From positions 125,456,493-125,520,492 of the forward strand of contig CM060912.1 in the NCBI GenBank assembly GCA_030737875.1: a stretch of 64,000 bases of DNA. The letters are read 5' to 3'. The notes under the pieces were generated by a model. That model had not been told where the DNA came from and did no database searches. It saw only the letters and a list, made by a program, of their open reading frames with translations. Source of the DNA: Allium sativum. Taxonomy: Eukaryota; Streptophyta; Magnoliopsida; Asparagales; Amaryllidaceae. Shown piece after piece: positions 1-10,767 of the stretch (positions are counted from its first letter, which is position 1; each line of letters starts with the position of its first letter). The position numbers were made by a program, and so were the translations under genes.

Positions 1-149
1 TTATATGTTTACTTCATGCTTAAGGGTATAGTGACATATCACTTAAGTGTTAGGTAGATCGATGGAAGTAGGATTTGTCTTCATTCATGATTGGATAGGC
101 ATTTTTGTTTATAAGCATTTAAGGGCACAAAACTTAGCAACTAAGGAAG

Positions 150-155
<6 letters not shown>

Positions 156-195
<40 letters not shown>
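156..195. repeat. (TA)n microsatellite
   Basis: An uninterrupted alternating AT run of about 40 bases is seen directly. The predicted Tyr/Ile-repeat peptide across it is an artefact. Confidence 0.95.
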
Positions 196-198
<3 letters not shown>

Positions 199-2340
199 TT
201 TAAAAACATGTCGTGATAGAATTAACATCTAGCTTAGTATTTCTCTTTTCCACATTTAAACAGAGAGCATCAGATTGTGCTTGACAAAACATTTGACTAC
301 ACAGGGTATTAAATGAAGACATTAACTCGTTAGCCAAAGATTTCATATTTTTATGTATAGTTTGTGCATAATTAGGAGTCATCTTACTTGCTGGAACCTA
401 TACTGCAGCAAAATCAACTAGTATAAAATAATATTTTCACATCATACAAACAAGTACAAAGCATAGCCTTTTTTCCTTTCAATCACTAACACCTTTCTGC
501 ATACAATAAGAAGTTCCTTTCCCATAAAAACATTTAATGCACATATCAGTTTAATATTATAATTCCACTATAAGTAAGAGCACACACACATATTTTTACA
601 CAACATTTCGATCTAAGGAGATACAAACCAAAGAACCTTATTTCAAGCTTTGACAGGTGAGTAAACACTTACTATCTATTTCTTATAAATCCATGCATGA
701 CTGTTGATATATTTATATGCTGCACCTGTATGTATGTATTGGAAGCTGTATTGCTGAATCCGAAGTTGTTAAACAATAACCCTGAAACATTTTGAGTTTA
801 AACAGGGTACAAACTGTGTATATGTACACCTATTAAAGCATTACTCTATTAGTTATAAATTTCAATATCCTTGTTTCTAGTATATATTTTATTTTGATTT
901 CTTCATGGAAAAATTCATTCAGGTTTTTAAATAACATTAAAACATAAGTATAGACAAAGTTACAGGGATAAGCCGCGTGTACATGTGCACCAAATAACAT
1001 GCACAGTGGAGATCCTGGAAACAGAAGGTTGTGAAGAAATAAACCATCAGCTGCAGCATCAAGTAGGAGAACAAAGTAGTAAAGTTGCATCTCGAATTTC
1101 ATAATGGTCACTAATAATATGGATCAGCTAAGTCATAGTAATAATGCTTTAATGATCTATCTATTTCTCATGTTTTAACTATCACATAACAAATGGAAGC
1201 TTTATTCGTTTAATCTACACATATATGGTAATTAAACAAATTGTAAAACCAAATAATGGAACCAATACATGTAGTTAAGGAATCAAAAACTATAATCCCT
1301 GCTAATATAAAAGAAAGATGAGGGTGTGTATGATTACGGTGGTAAGCTATTTTGAGATCGTGAGTTTAGGTGTTTACTACGATGATCCAATCGAAGTGTT
1401 ATTTTTCCAATCAAGTTGATCGAAGGAAGGCCGAGCAGTTTGGGAGGACTCAGTTGTAGCTTGTGCATTTGTGGAGTAGGTGAGGAGGTCTGGACATGGA
1501 CGGACTCGCTGTGCATGTGCACACTAATTCGTACACAGTAAAATCATGGGTACAGGAAAATAAAGAAAAGAGTGTGTAGAAAGGAGAAGAAGAGGGACTT
1601 GAGGTCGAGCTAAGGGTCTATAAAATGGTAGATTAGTGTGAGCTCGTATAATCTATTACTTAAAACCTTAAAGCAGTAACCATCCATCATTGACATGGAC
1701 ACACCAAATCCAGGTATTTCAATGTACTGGCTTCTGCTTAATTCTTTTTTTCCAGCTATTGTGGATCTCCAAGATGTGCCCCCAAGACACGGAACTAGTC
1801 CAACTGAAAGTGAAATGTAACCAAGTATAAATAAAGTAGGCGAAAGGTAATAGGAAGTCGTAATGACATAAAGGAGCAACAAACGGTGAACTGGAAAATG
1901 GGAAAGACATCAGGAAGTAATAAGGAAATGGAAGTAACCAGACGTGAACGAGAAAAGTGGGGAACAAAATAAATTAGAAATTGAGAAGAAGTATCAACAT
2001 GTCTCGGAAACAATAAAGAAATAAAGGTGGGCGTAAGCTTGTGACATGTACACTATGCTTGGGCTGGTTTTGTGTTTGGGCCATGCAAGTTTTTAATAAA
2101 AGCAAAAATCAAAATAAAAGAACTTGGGCTGGAACTTGGGCCTACGAAAATGGTTTTCAGGCTTAATTAAATAATTAAAGGAAATAGGCCAGTGGGCTAA
2201 CGGGCCAGATAAGAAAGAGAAGTAGAAAGAGTTTTTCTTAATTAAATTTAAAACATTTATTTTAATTAAAATATTAAATAACTTAAACAATCGTTTGTTT
2301 AAATAATATATTTTTATAACCTTGCTAAGTTTACAAATAA

Positions 2341-2345
2341 TAGAT
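2341..2345. repeat. Target-site duplication TAGAT, left copy
   Basis: TAGAT lies immediately before the TG of the left LTR. The same five bases follow the CA of the right LTR at 14087-14091. This is the 5-bp duplication expected of LTR integrases and shows the element is one complete insertion. Confidence 0.95.
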
Positions 2346-2634
2346 TGTAACACCCCGCGAATTCTATAACTGTGAAATTCACAAATTAAAGTATAATTAA
2401 TTTCAAATCAAAGAACTAAGGGAAACGGGATACGCCATTTCGTTCGTCTCGGAAAAATACGCGAAATAGAGTCCGAGTTTTCAAAAAACGGAGTCCGTAT
2501 GAAGAAGATATGGCCTTCGGAAGTTTCTGAATTAAGTTTAAAATTCAAACAGAATAAAATAGCTCAGAAAATCAAATTTAAATTCCAAAATGGGGCCCAA
2601 TGGGCCAGGGCTGAAAAACACCCGCCTAAGGCAC

Positions 2635-2720
2635 CCAGGTCGACTGGGCTGTCGACCTGGTCTAACCAGGTCGATAGGGCTGTCGACAGGCATGTCGACC
2701 TGGTCCAGAGCCAGGTCGAA
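2635..2720. repeat. Palindromic GTCGAC cluster in LTR U3
   Basis: Arms CCAGGTCGAC (2635-2644) and GTCGACCTGG (2651-2660) form a perfect 10-bp inverted repeat with a 6-base spacer. Further GTCGAC units follow to about 2720. The right LTR has the same cluster plus one extra 12-bp unit (from 11057). It lies about 240 bp upstream of the TATA box, so a role as protein-binding site or cruciform is possible but inferred. Confidence 0.8.
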
Positions 2721-2877
2721 CCCAGCCCAACCTGGCTGGCCTATTCTATGTTGGTCGATTTTCTGCAGTCTGCTTTGTCATTAGGGCTAGGTGGCAGGCT
2801 CTAATTGGTCTCTCTTTAGGATGAATGGCTACGATCAAACCAAGCAACATCAATGGTCCTAATCAGTTCATAAACCC

Positions 2878-2885
2878 TATAAAAA
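2878..2885 (+). promoter_or_regulatory. Probable LTR TATA box
   Basis: TATAAAAA follows a stretch of otherwise mixed sequence in the LTR and is the best TATA match before the leader. The same box is at 11312-11319 in the right LTR. Transcription would start about 30 bases downstream, near 2910. Confidence 0.6.
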
Positions 2886-4309
2886 TGACCCTAGACTCAA
2901 CCCTAATCTATTCATTCAAAAATAAGAACAAAGTCGCCATGTTGCTGAGGAACGACTAAGAGTAGCCACCAATTGAAGAGAGGATTAGGAGGCAAATTCT
3001 AAAAGCATAAAGCAACATAATCAAATCAAATCGCATCTCCAAATTCCTAAATTGGAGAATTCGCCACACAATTGTAAGTAGAGTATTATTTTGGTATGAA
3101 CAAATAACTGTGTTGGTTTGTATACTTGAATTGTGGCGATAAAGTAATTCATATTTGTGCGTTACTATGATTCATATCGATTTGGAATGTTGTATACGTT
3201 TGGATATTCTCGAATTATGTTATTCATTATGAAAAACTACATGTTTGCGGTAGTTTTATGCAAGTATACGTTTGGAATATTCGCAAATTATGTAATCCAT
3301 GTTGAAACTACATGTATGTAGTTGTTTAATTGAAACTCATGCAAGTTTGGGGTTTTGATACTATGCCATCATGATGTATATTTTTGTACATAAATCATTT
3401 TGTACGTAATTGGAACAAATTTGGGTTATTATAGTTCATATAAAACTATGTTGAAATTTTGGCACCATGATCTAGGTATTAAGCCATGCTTTTGTACTAG
3501 AGAACCTAATTGCAAACTTATGAATATGACTAGGCTATGATTGATATTTTGCATAATTGAAATCCATATTGTTAACAAGAATTATATGATGACATATGTG
3601 GTACATAGCTAGGTTAGATTCAAAAATCCCTTTTGCAAGTTGCATGACTAAAGTAAAAATCATGATTTCATATTAGAAATATTTATGCCATGTGAATAGA
3701 TTTAAAATCATGATTAGTTTGAACTATACTTTTGTGTTAGTAACAAAAGTAAACACCTTTGTAAACATGTAGTAATCTTATAAACATGAATTGCTTATGT
3801 TTGATATTATGCCTAAATAAAATATAGGTTTATGTTGTAGTTAAGCCTATGTGTCGATAGTGATATTCTTAATTTAACTACAAATTTACATGGTTTGATT
3901 CATGTCACTTATGCTTTATGACCAAAGTATATGTTACCACTATGCAAGTACACCAGTTTCTATTTTGTAGTTCCAACGTCACATTGCAAGTTCATGCGTT
4001 CACATTCCCCTTTTTGTATATGTAATCACGCTTTAAGCCTCCCCTTTTTCTCATGGCTAAGTTGGGCTTAAAAGCCTAAGCCCAACATATATTATGATAA
4101 ACGAACGTATTAAACGGGGGAAAATAGCGTTGGGCCAAACTAATTAATAAATGAAAATATAAAGTAGAAGGGCCCAAATTCAAGTATGGGTTGGGCCCAT
4201 GATTGGTGTAACCTTTACACCATTAACTTAATAATGGGCCGCAAATATTTACATATAAGAAAATAAAGAAGAAAGACAAAATATGTAGAACATAAGATGT
4301 GTTTAACCC

Positions 4310-4510
4310 GAGGTTGGATTGAGTTGTGATGTAAACCTGCCCGGAACCGCCCGGCTGTCCAGTAGTCACAACAATACCTATCCAATGTGAGAGGTTAAAC
4401 ATGGAGCCCAATAAGGACCCGAGGTTAGACTGAGTTGTGGCGTAAGACTGCCCGGAACCAACCGGCAACAGGCAGCCACAACAATACCTGTCTAATGTGA
4501 GAGGTCAGGG
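4310..4510 (+). repeat. 111-bp tandem duplication within the LTR
   Basis: Two copies, starting at 4310 and 4421, share the order GAGGTT, GAGTTGTG, TGCCCGGAACC, CCACAACAATACCT and AATGTGAGAGGT. The right LTR has the same pair from 12744. The unrelated-looking outer LTR (37786-41652) holds a similar pair in reverse orientation with a 124-bp period, so the duplication is probably an old feature of this LTR type. Confidence 0.75.
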
Positions 4511-5651
4511 CCTTAATAAGACAATTAAGGCTGAGTCAGGATTGTTAGGATTAAGTGAACTAAAGACTTAATCAAAATGGAACATGCTAAACTAAACGGA
4601 CTGGTGGGGGTTAGGTTAGAAAACACTTAACCAACTTTGCATGTTGGCTAGAGATAGAAAACCTAGTAACGGGGGACCCTTTTCAGCAGTAACCCTAGAA
4701 GGTGTATCAGGATACCCTGAAACTAGGCAGGGTGGGGCACGATTACTGGGTTGATTGTAAGAGGTCAAATCGACGACGGTGGTGTAGCAGTGTAGGTTCT
4801 AACGGGGTGCGGGCGTGCACACACTCCGGCGCAGAAAAATAAGGCACTGGACACCAGTAGCATACCTGTGCATTCTAGGATTGTGTCGGGCCGCCACCAT
4901 GGGACTTGATACACCCCATGGTGGGACCAGCATAGGTAACTACAACATCGGGGGCCGTAAGACACATGTAACTATGCGAGTAGGAGCCGATCATCATAGA
5001 ATGGATCACATCACCCTGATTAGGGGGTGCCAGTTGGGAACTAGTTTATATGGGTTCAGAGATTACCATGGGGTACGATAGTATATTCGACCCTAGACAA
5101 CTTAACCAAGTTGTAGTGCTTTCCCACTTCTTGTTTATACTTATCATACCCAGTTCTTTATTCATAGACAGAATAGTACTAGACTTACTCAGGCTTTATG
5201 TCTGACTCTACTTTTCTTTCGTCTTCTTTTCTTCCGTTCCCCCCCCCCCCAGGTCCACAGGGAGGGAACGCTGCAGCTTGACCAGCCTTAACATCCAGCT
5301 TGAAGAGGAGAAATGTATTGCTTGGACCTTTTCGTTTTGAACTATGGCTTTGGACAACCACTATGGGGCTTTTGCAGTTTACCTATGTTTTATTTATGCT
5401 TCTTTAAATAATGTAATCAAGACAGATTATGAAAGTGTTATGTTATGTTTTTGGAAAGGATGTAAGAAAATCATGGTGATGTTGTGTAACACGTATTTGC
5501 TTCTATGAAATAAAAGTTGTTGTTTTTCCGCTGTTTACAAATATGTGTTCTTATATCTGTCTTGTATATCTGTGATTTATACTTATAAACCTCCACCAAA
5601 ATTAGGGCATTCCCTTTGAGAGTGACCCTAACGGAGGTGGGGTGTTTCACT

Positions 5652-5663
5652 TGGTATCAGAGC
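5652..5663 (+). other. Primer binding site for initiator tRNA-Met
   Basis: TGGTATCAGAGC starts two bases after the left LTR. It is the standard complement of the 3' end of plant initiator tRNA-Met, used by many copia and gypsy elements to prime minus-strand DNA synthesis. Confidence 0.93.
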
Positions 5664-5837
5664 ATAGGTTTACGAGATAAGATAAAAAGTTTTGAAAATT
5701 TATTTTCAAAAAGGAAATTTAAAGAAGCAATTTTAAAAGAAAAATGTTATTTTATTTTAAAAAGGCAAAGTCCACTCCCCAAAGCCATAGGTATTATCTC
5801 TTATCCTTCGTTTTGAATCTATCCTTTTTGTTTCAGC

Positions 5838-8800
5838 ATGTCCGAAGATCTTAACTTGCCGGAAGGGGTACCAATACCTGGTTGGTTTAGACGGTTCTTA
5901 GAAGCAAGGGCCACTCAGCCAGGTCCTACCGTTCCGCCTCCCCCAGCTGAAGGAAATCATCCAGCTGCAGCAGCACCTTTTCCTCCACCTCCTCCACGGG
6001 GAAACACATTCGCTAAGATATGTAAAGATTTTAAAGCTATGGGAGGAAAGGATTTCCATGGAACTGAGTCCTTCGTGGCAGCTAGGAATTGGCTGAAAGA
6101 AACGGAGGACCTATTCATCATCTTTGAGGTAGAGGATAGACAAAAAGTACAATTGGCAGTGTGGCTATTGAAGGGCGAGGCTTCCTACTGGTGGGAAGTC
6201 ACTAATGCTGAAAGACCAGTGGAGACATGGGAGGACTTTAGGGCAAGGTTTGAGACTAAATTTCTCTCAGATGCGGAAAGAAGTTTGCAGTTGGAAAAAT
6301 TCTTATTTCTTAAGCAAGGGGACAAGACAGTCAGAGAGTATGTGAATCAGTTCGATGAGCTGGCTAGGTTTGGGCTTGACCTAGTCAACACCCCGCACAA
6401 GAAGGCTCTCCGCTTCATCAAAGGATTGAATGAGCCATTACACAGTTTGGCCATGACCCATATACCCATGGGAGCCACGTATGAAAGATTGGTGCAAATG
6501 GCATTGCTGAATGAAGAGGATAAGCGCAAGAAGGAGACAAAGGCAGAAAGCTCTCAAGGGAAGAAAGAGGGTTTGCAGCCTAAGAAGACAGACTTTAAGA
6601 AGGGCGGGAAAGGCAACAAAGAGAAGAGGAAGTGCAATTTCTGTGGCAAAGTGGGGCACTTAGTAAAGGATTGCCGGAAAAAGAAGGCCAAGGAGAATGG
6701 TGGGTGCTTTTCTTGCGGTGAGACAGGCCACAGGGCCAAGGACTGCCCAAAGAAACGAGGACAGGGGCAGAGGGCTGGATCCACCCCAGGGGCACAGGTT
6801 CATGTGCTGGAAGCGCCACCTCTGCAACAGCGAGGTATAAATACTTCTGTAGAAAGTGTAGTTTATCTTTGTGATCACCCCGTTCGCACTTTATTTGATT
6901 CTGGCGCATCACACTCCTTTATCTCGTCTGCTTTAGTAGAATCTCTGCACCTAAAAACTAGTATGGTAGAGGACCCCTTAATTGTTTCAAACCCAATTGG
7001 GGGCCCGGCTCATTTGTCTATGATCTGTTTGGGATTGAAAATTTCTATTCTAAGCGTAGAATTTCAATGTAGTGCCTTTGTTTTGGGCTTTTCGGGTTAT
7101 GGTTTGATTTTGGGTATGGATTGGCTATCCAGTAATGGGGCCATCCTTGATTGTGAGAAAAGGGTTGTTAGGCTCCTAACCCAGCTCGGTAATACTTTGG
7201 AAATTTCTTGTAATCCCTCGTATGCGGTTATGCTTAGTTATCTTGAATCGCTAGATGCCTCTGTTGAAAATTTGCAATCAGTTAGAGTGGTCCGGGAATA
7301 CCCGGATGTCTTCGAAGAGGTGAAGGGCTTGCCTCCGAAGCGGGAAATAGACTTCCGCATATATCTTGTAGATAATGCAAAGCCCGTTGCGTTGCCCGTT
7401 AGACACATGGCTCCACGGGAAAGGAAAGAGCTCAGTAAACAGATTAAAGAGCTTCTAGAAAAGGGGTTCATTAGGAGAAGCATTTCAGAATGGGGCGCTC
7501 CAGTGGTGTTCGCTACAAAGGCGGATGGTTCACTCCGTCTATGTGTTGACTATAGGGAGCTCAACAAGCTAACGAAAAAGAATAGGCACCCTCTCCCTAG
7601 AATTGACGATTTATTTGACCAGCTTGTAGGAGCGTCTGTTTTCTCCCAACTCGATTTAGCAACCGGTTTTCATCAACTAAGGGTGGCTGAAGATAGCATC
7701 GATAAAACGGCGTTCAGAACCCCAGACGGCTTCTTTGAATGGCTTGTCATGCCTTTCGGCTTGACAAATGCACCTGCTTACTTTGTGGACCTGATGAGTA
7801 GGGTATTTAGAGATTTCCTCAACAAATTCGTAGTGGTCTTCGTAGATGATATCCTTATCTTCTCAAAGAGTGAAGAGGAACATGCTCAACACTTAAGGGC
7901 AATCATGGAAACTTTGCGAGTCCATCAACTAAAAGCCAAATTCTCCAAATGCCACTTTTGGAGAGAAGAGGTGAGGTTCCTTGGGCACATAGTATCCAAG
8001 CAAGGGTTAGCAGTGGACCCTGCTAATGTAGTGGCGGTACAGGATTGGAAGACACCAAGGAATGCAACTGAGGTCCGAAGCTTTCTAGGACTAGCAGGTT
8101 TCTATCGAAAATTTATAAGGGATTTTGCGAAAATCTCAGCTCCGCTCACGAAATTGACTAAGAAGAATCTAGTGTTCAATTGGGATTTGGATTGCGAATT
8201 TGCTTTCCAACGACTGAAAAGGGCTCTTACAACAGCCCCAGTTTTGACGCTGCCAGATTGGAGCAAGATGTTCACTGTTTATACGGATGCATGTGGGACA
8301 GGGCTAGGCGCCGTCTTAATGCAAGAAGGAAGTGTAGTAGCTTATGGCGGGAGGCAGTTGAAAGTACACGAAAAGAACTACCCAACCCACGATCTTGAGT
8401 TAGCCGCCATCGTCTTTGCACTCAAGTCTTGGCGACACTATCTCCTAGGTGAGAAGTTCGAACTTTACACTGACCATAAATCGTTGAAATATCTTTTCTC
8501 GCAGAAGGATCTTAACTTGAGGCAACGGAGATGGATGGAGTTTCTTGCCTCGTACGATTTCGAAATCTCCTACACTCCGGGCAAAGGCAACGTAGTAGCA
8601 GACGCGTTGAGCCGAAAGAAATTGACCCTAAGCCAGTTGTTTGTTGAAAGACAAAGCCTAGAGTTTATAGCCAGCTTCGACTTTAGGCCCTCCTCCGATT
8701 TCGTACCAGGCTTGCTAGCATCTCTCGAAGTGCGCCCCACTTTAGTGGATTCAGTAGGGACAGCACAACGCGAAGACCCTCAGCTTGTGGAAATAATTGA

Positions 8801-10214
8801 TAGGCTAATTAGGGGTGAAACTTCAAGTCACCTCAACAGATACTCCATCGACGATAAGGGTTTGCTAAGGCGAGACGGAAGACTATGCGTCCCACAGACA
8901 AAAGATTTAATAAAGAAGGTTCTCGAGGAAGCACATCATTCCAAGATGACGATACACCCAGGCGGAGATAAAATGTACAAAGACATAAAAAGGACTTCCT
9001 TCTGGAACGACATGAAAAAGGACGTGGCAGAATTCGTTTCTAAGTGCATGGTGTGCCAACAGGTTAAGGCGGAACAGAAAAAGCCTGGCGGACTGCTACA
9101 TCCTCTGGAGGTCCCGCAGTGGAAGTGGGATAGCATCTCAATGGACTTCATCGATGGGCTGCCTAGGTCTAGGAGAGGCAACACTAGCATTTGGGTAATA
9201 GTGGATAGGCTTACTAAAAGCGCCCACTTTTTACCTGTCAAAAGTAAAAGAACTGCCTCATCCCTAGCATCACTTTACCTCAAGGAAATCATTCGACTCC
9301 ATGGAATACCATCTAGCATTGTTAGTGACCGAGACCCCATCTTCACCAGTGAGTTTTGGCGGAGTCTGCAAGAAGCAGCAGGAACGCAGTTATGCTTGAG
9401 CACAGCCTATCATCCCCAAACCGACGGCCAAACAGAGAGAGTGAACAGAGTTTTGGAAGACCTCTTAAGGCTATGCGTCCTTGACTTCGGAGGGACATGG
9501 GAAGACCACCTTCCTTTGGTGGAATTTGCCTACAACAACAGCTATCAAGCAACCATCGGAATGGCGCCCTTCGAAGCTTTATATGGAAGACCGTGCCGAT
9601 CGCCCACTTGTTGGTGGGAGTCTACTGATAAGCTCATACTTGGACCAGATATGATCCGAGAGACTTCAGAGAAAGTAGACTTAATACGAAGAAGGATGAA
9701 GACGGCCCAAGACAGACAAAAGTCCTATGCCGACAAGAGAAGGACCGACCTTGAATTTGAGGTTGGAGACAGAGTTTTTCTCAAGGTATCACCGCTAAGA
9801 AACGTTGTTCGTTTTGGAACCACAGGAAAACTGGCACTAAGGTTCGTAAGGCCATTCCCTATCATCGAGAAAATTGGGAAAATGGCCTATAGATTAGAGC
9901 TACCCGAGAAGTTGGCTGGAGTCCACAACGTTTTTCACGTTTCACATCTCCGAAAATGTCTACATGAGTCTGCTGAGGTGGTAGAGCCAAATATCCTCGA
10001 AGAGGCCGAAGTGGAACGCGCAGCAACCATAAGAAAAGTTCCAACACGCATATTAGGAAAGGAAGTGAAGAAGCTACGCAACCGCGAAGTCAAGCTCGTC
10101 AAAGTTCAGTGGAACGACACCGAGGGAGACGCGACTTGGGAAACTGAAGCTAGAATACGCACTGCCTACCCTTTTCTGTTCGAGGGTACATCCTTGATCT
10201 TTCCTTTTCCTTAA
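5838..10214 (+). CDS. Gag-Pol polyprotein, Tekay/Del-type chromovirus (1458 aa)
   Basis: One uninterrupted frame encodes all replication proteins. In order: a Pro-rich N-terminus; a retrotransposon Gag core around residues 60-220; two CCHC zinc knuckles starting at C266 ([14 protein letters not shown]) and C290 ([14 protein letters not shown]); an aspartic protease with DSGAS at 354; reverse transcriptase with FVDD at 668-671; RNase H with its first Asp at 817 (YTDACG); and an integrase with CMVC at 1070 and the triad D1103, D1164, E1200, which fits D-x60-D-x35-E. The C-terminal stretch from about 1400, with LVKVQW and ATWE, resembles the chromodomain of Tekay/Del elements, which targets integration to chromatin marks. 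The ATG at 5838 follows a CAG acceptor-like site. No gag/pol stop or frameshift separates the parts. No inactivating change was seen. Confidence 0.95.
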   Translation: MSEDLNLPEGVPIPGWFRRFLEARATQPGPTVPPPPAEGNHPAAAAPFPPPPPRGNTFAKICKDFKAMGGKDFHGTESFVAARNWLKETEDLFIIFEVEDRQKVQLAVWLLKGEASYWWEVTNAERPVETWEDFRARFETKFLSDAERSLQLEKFLFLKQGDKTVREYVNQFDELARFGLDLVNTPHKKALRFIKGLNEPLHSLAMTHIPMGATYERLVQMALLNEEDKRKKETKAESSQGKKEGLQPKKTDFKKGGKGNKEKRKCNFCGKVGHLVKDCRKKKAKENGGCFSCGETGHRAKDCPKKRGQGQRAGSTPGAQVHVLEAPPLQQRGINTSVESVVYLCDHPVRTLFDSGASHSFISSALVESLHLKTSMVEDPLIVSNPIGGPAHLSMICLGLKISILSVEFQCSAFVLGFSGYGLILGMDWLSSNGAILDCEKRVVRLLTQLGNTLEISCNPSYAVMLSYLESLDASVENLQSVRVVREYPDVFEEVKGLPPKREIDFRIYLVDNAKPVALPVRHMAPRERKELSKQIKELLEKGFIRRSISEWGAPVVFATKADGSLRLCVDYRELNKLTKKNRHPLPRIDDLFDQLVGASVFSQLDLATGFHQLRVAEDSIDKTAFRTPDGFFEWLVMPFGLTNAPAYFVDLMSRVFRDFLNKFVVVFVDDILIFSKSEEEHAQHLRAIMETLRVHQLKAKFSKCHFWREEVRFLGHIVSKQGLAVDPANVVAVQDWKTPRNATEVRSFLGLAGFYRKFIRDFAKISAPLTKLTKKNLVFNWDLDCEFAFQRLKRALTTAPVLTLPDWSKMFTVYTDACGTGLGAVLMQEGSVVAYGGRQLKVHEKNYPTHDLELAAIVFALKSWRHYLLGEKFELYTDHKSLKYLFSQKDLNLRQRRWMEFLASYDFEISYTPGKGNVVADALSRKKLTLSQLFVERQSLEFIASFDFRPSSDFVPGLLASLEVRPTLVDSVGTAQREDPQLVEIIDRLIRGETSSHLNRYSIDDKGLLRRDGRLCVPQTKDLIKKVLEEAHHSKMTIHPGGDKMYKDIKRTSFWNDMKKDVAEFVSKCMVCQQVKAEQKKPGGLLHPLEVPQWKWDSISMDFIDGLPRSRRGNTSIWVIVDRLTKSAHFLPVKSKRTASSLASLYLKEIIRLHGIPSSIVSDRDPIFTSEFWRSLQEAAGTQLCLSTAYHPQTDGQTERVNRVLEDLLRLCVLDFGGTWEDHLPLVEFAYNNSYQATIGMAPFEALYGRPCRSPTCWWESTDKLILGPDMIRETSEKVDLIRRRMKTAQDRQKSYADKRRTDLEFEVGDRVFLKVSPLRNVVRFGTTGKLALRFVRPFPIIEKIGKMAYRLELPEKLAGVHNVFHVSHLRKCLHESAEVVEPNILEEAEVERAATIRKVPTRILGKEVKKLRNREVKLVKVQWNDTEGDATWETEARIRTAYPFLFEGTSLIFPFP

Positions 10215-10754
10215 GTTGCGCTTTTATCTATCTTTTTAGGTATATTTCCTCGACCTTATCTTTTAGGTAGAAACCCTTTGGATGGAAACATGTTATGGAT
10301 GATGGTTGCAAGTGGTTGCAAGTGATTGCTAGTGGTTGCTCGTGGTTGCATATACACACACAATCTAGGGTTTAGATCGGCTCAGTCACTTCATATTGCA
10401 TATGCATATATGTTTGCATTCGTATATGGTTGAACTCTACTGTGTTGTCATATGGATGTTGCATTTGTATTGAATAATTGTGCACTCATGTAGAATCATG
10501 AATAGGAAAATTTGCATACATAATGGATTCATGGCACTTACATAATTCGCATTAAGGAGGTCAACTGAATCAGTAGACCGCCTGATTTTGCATTAGATAA
10601 GTACATATACACACACACTTCGCATATGATCATGAAGCATTAGAAGTCTCTTAAGGACAATGGATGCTCGTGTTTGATGGATGAGTAGATGGATGATTGG
10701 ATGTTAGGATATACATTCCTCCTAACTTGAAGATTTCGGGGACGAAATCCTTTT
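10215..10754 (+). other. 3' untranslated part of the Tekay-type element
   Basis: About 540 non-coding bases lie between the Gag-Pol stop and the polypurine tract. They include imperfect repeats of a GTGGTTGCAA-like unit at about 10303-10345 and several ATATACACACACA patches. Nothing else was recognised. Confidence 0.7.
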
Positions 10755-10767
10755 AAGTGGGGGAGAA
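10755..10767 (+). other. Polypurine tract
   Basis: The purine-rich run AAGTGGGGGAGAA directly precedes the TG of the right LTR. This is the expected plus-strand primer. It follows a GGACGAAATCC-type motif that is common just upstream of gypsy 3' LTRs. Confidence 0.9.

Larger units (their letters stand above)
1..2345. other. AT-rich left flank, no gene recognised
   Basis: No ORF here resembles a known protein; the frames are short and of low complexity. Bases 2040-2230 contain several GGGCC/GGGCT runs like those in plant gypsy LTRs. With 14092-15863 this stretch may be one old LTR or element into which the Tekay-type element inserted, because the two sides are separated only by that element and its duplicated TAGAT target. 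Its left end is not in the window, so the class is unproven. Confidence 0.5.
2346..5649 (+). repeat. 5' LTR of the Tekay-type element (3304 bp)
   Basis: It starts TGTAACACC and ends GGTGTTTCA, four bases inside TG...CA termini shared with the right LTR. A TATA box about 530 bp in implies a short U3 and an unusually long R-U5 of about 2.7 kb. The LTR carries a GTCGAC-rich inverted-repeat cluster (2635-2720), a 111-bp direct duplication (4310-4510) and a run of 12 C. Short frames inside it, such as 2499-2804 and 4815-5081, recur in the other LTR but look like no protein and are not called. Confidence 0.95.
3074..5836 (+). other. Possible leader intron(s): donor 3074, acceptors 5252 and 5836
   Basis: GTAAGT at 3074-3079 is a strong donor core, although the exon side is TT rather than AG. 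Two strong acceptor-like sites follow. One is a long pyrimidine tract ending in 12 C and AG at 5251-5252, at the LTR end of the leader. The other is a T-rich tract ending in CAG at 5836, one base before the Gag-Pol ATG. Splicing to 5836 would give an mRNA lacking the primer site and the leader. This is inference from splice consensus only. Confidence 0.35.

Noticed and set aside
2499..2804. 101-residue frame in the Tekay LTR, repeated as 105 residues at 10921-11238
   Set aside because: It exists twice only because the LTR does. It crosses the GTCGAC repeats, resembles no protein and lies around the promoter.
4815..5081. 88-residue frame conserved in both LTRs (also 13249-13515)
   Set aside because: The LTRs are near-identical overall, so conservation is not evidence of coding. 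No domain is recognisable.
5616..5816. Short frame spanning the LTR end and primer site
   Set aside because: It covers the primer site and leader, and ends before Gag-Pol with no family likeness.
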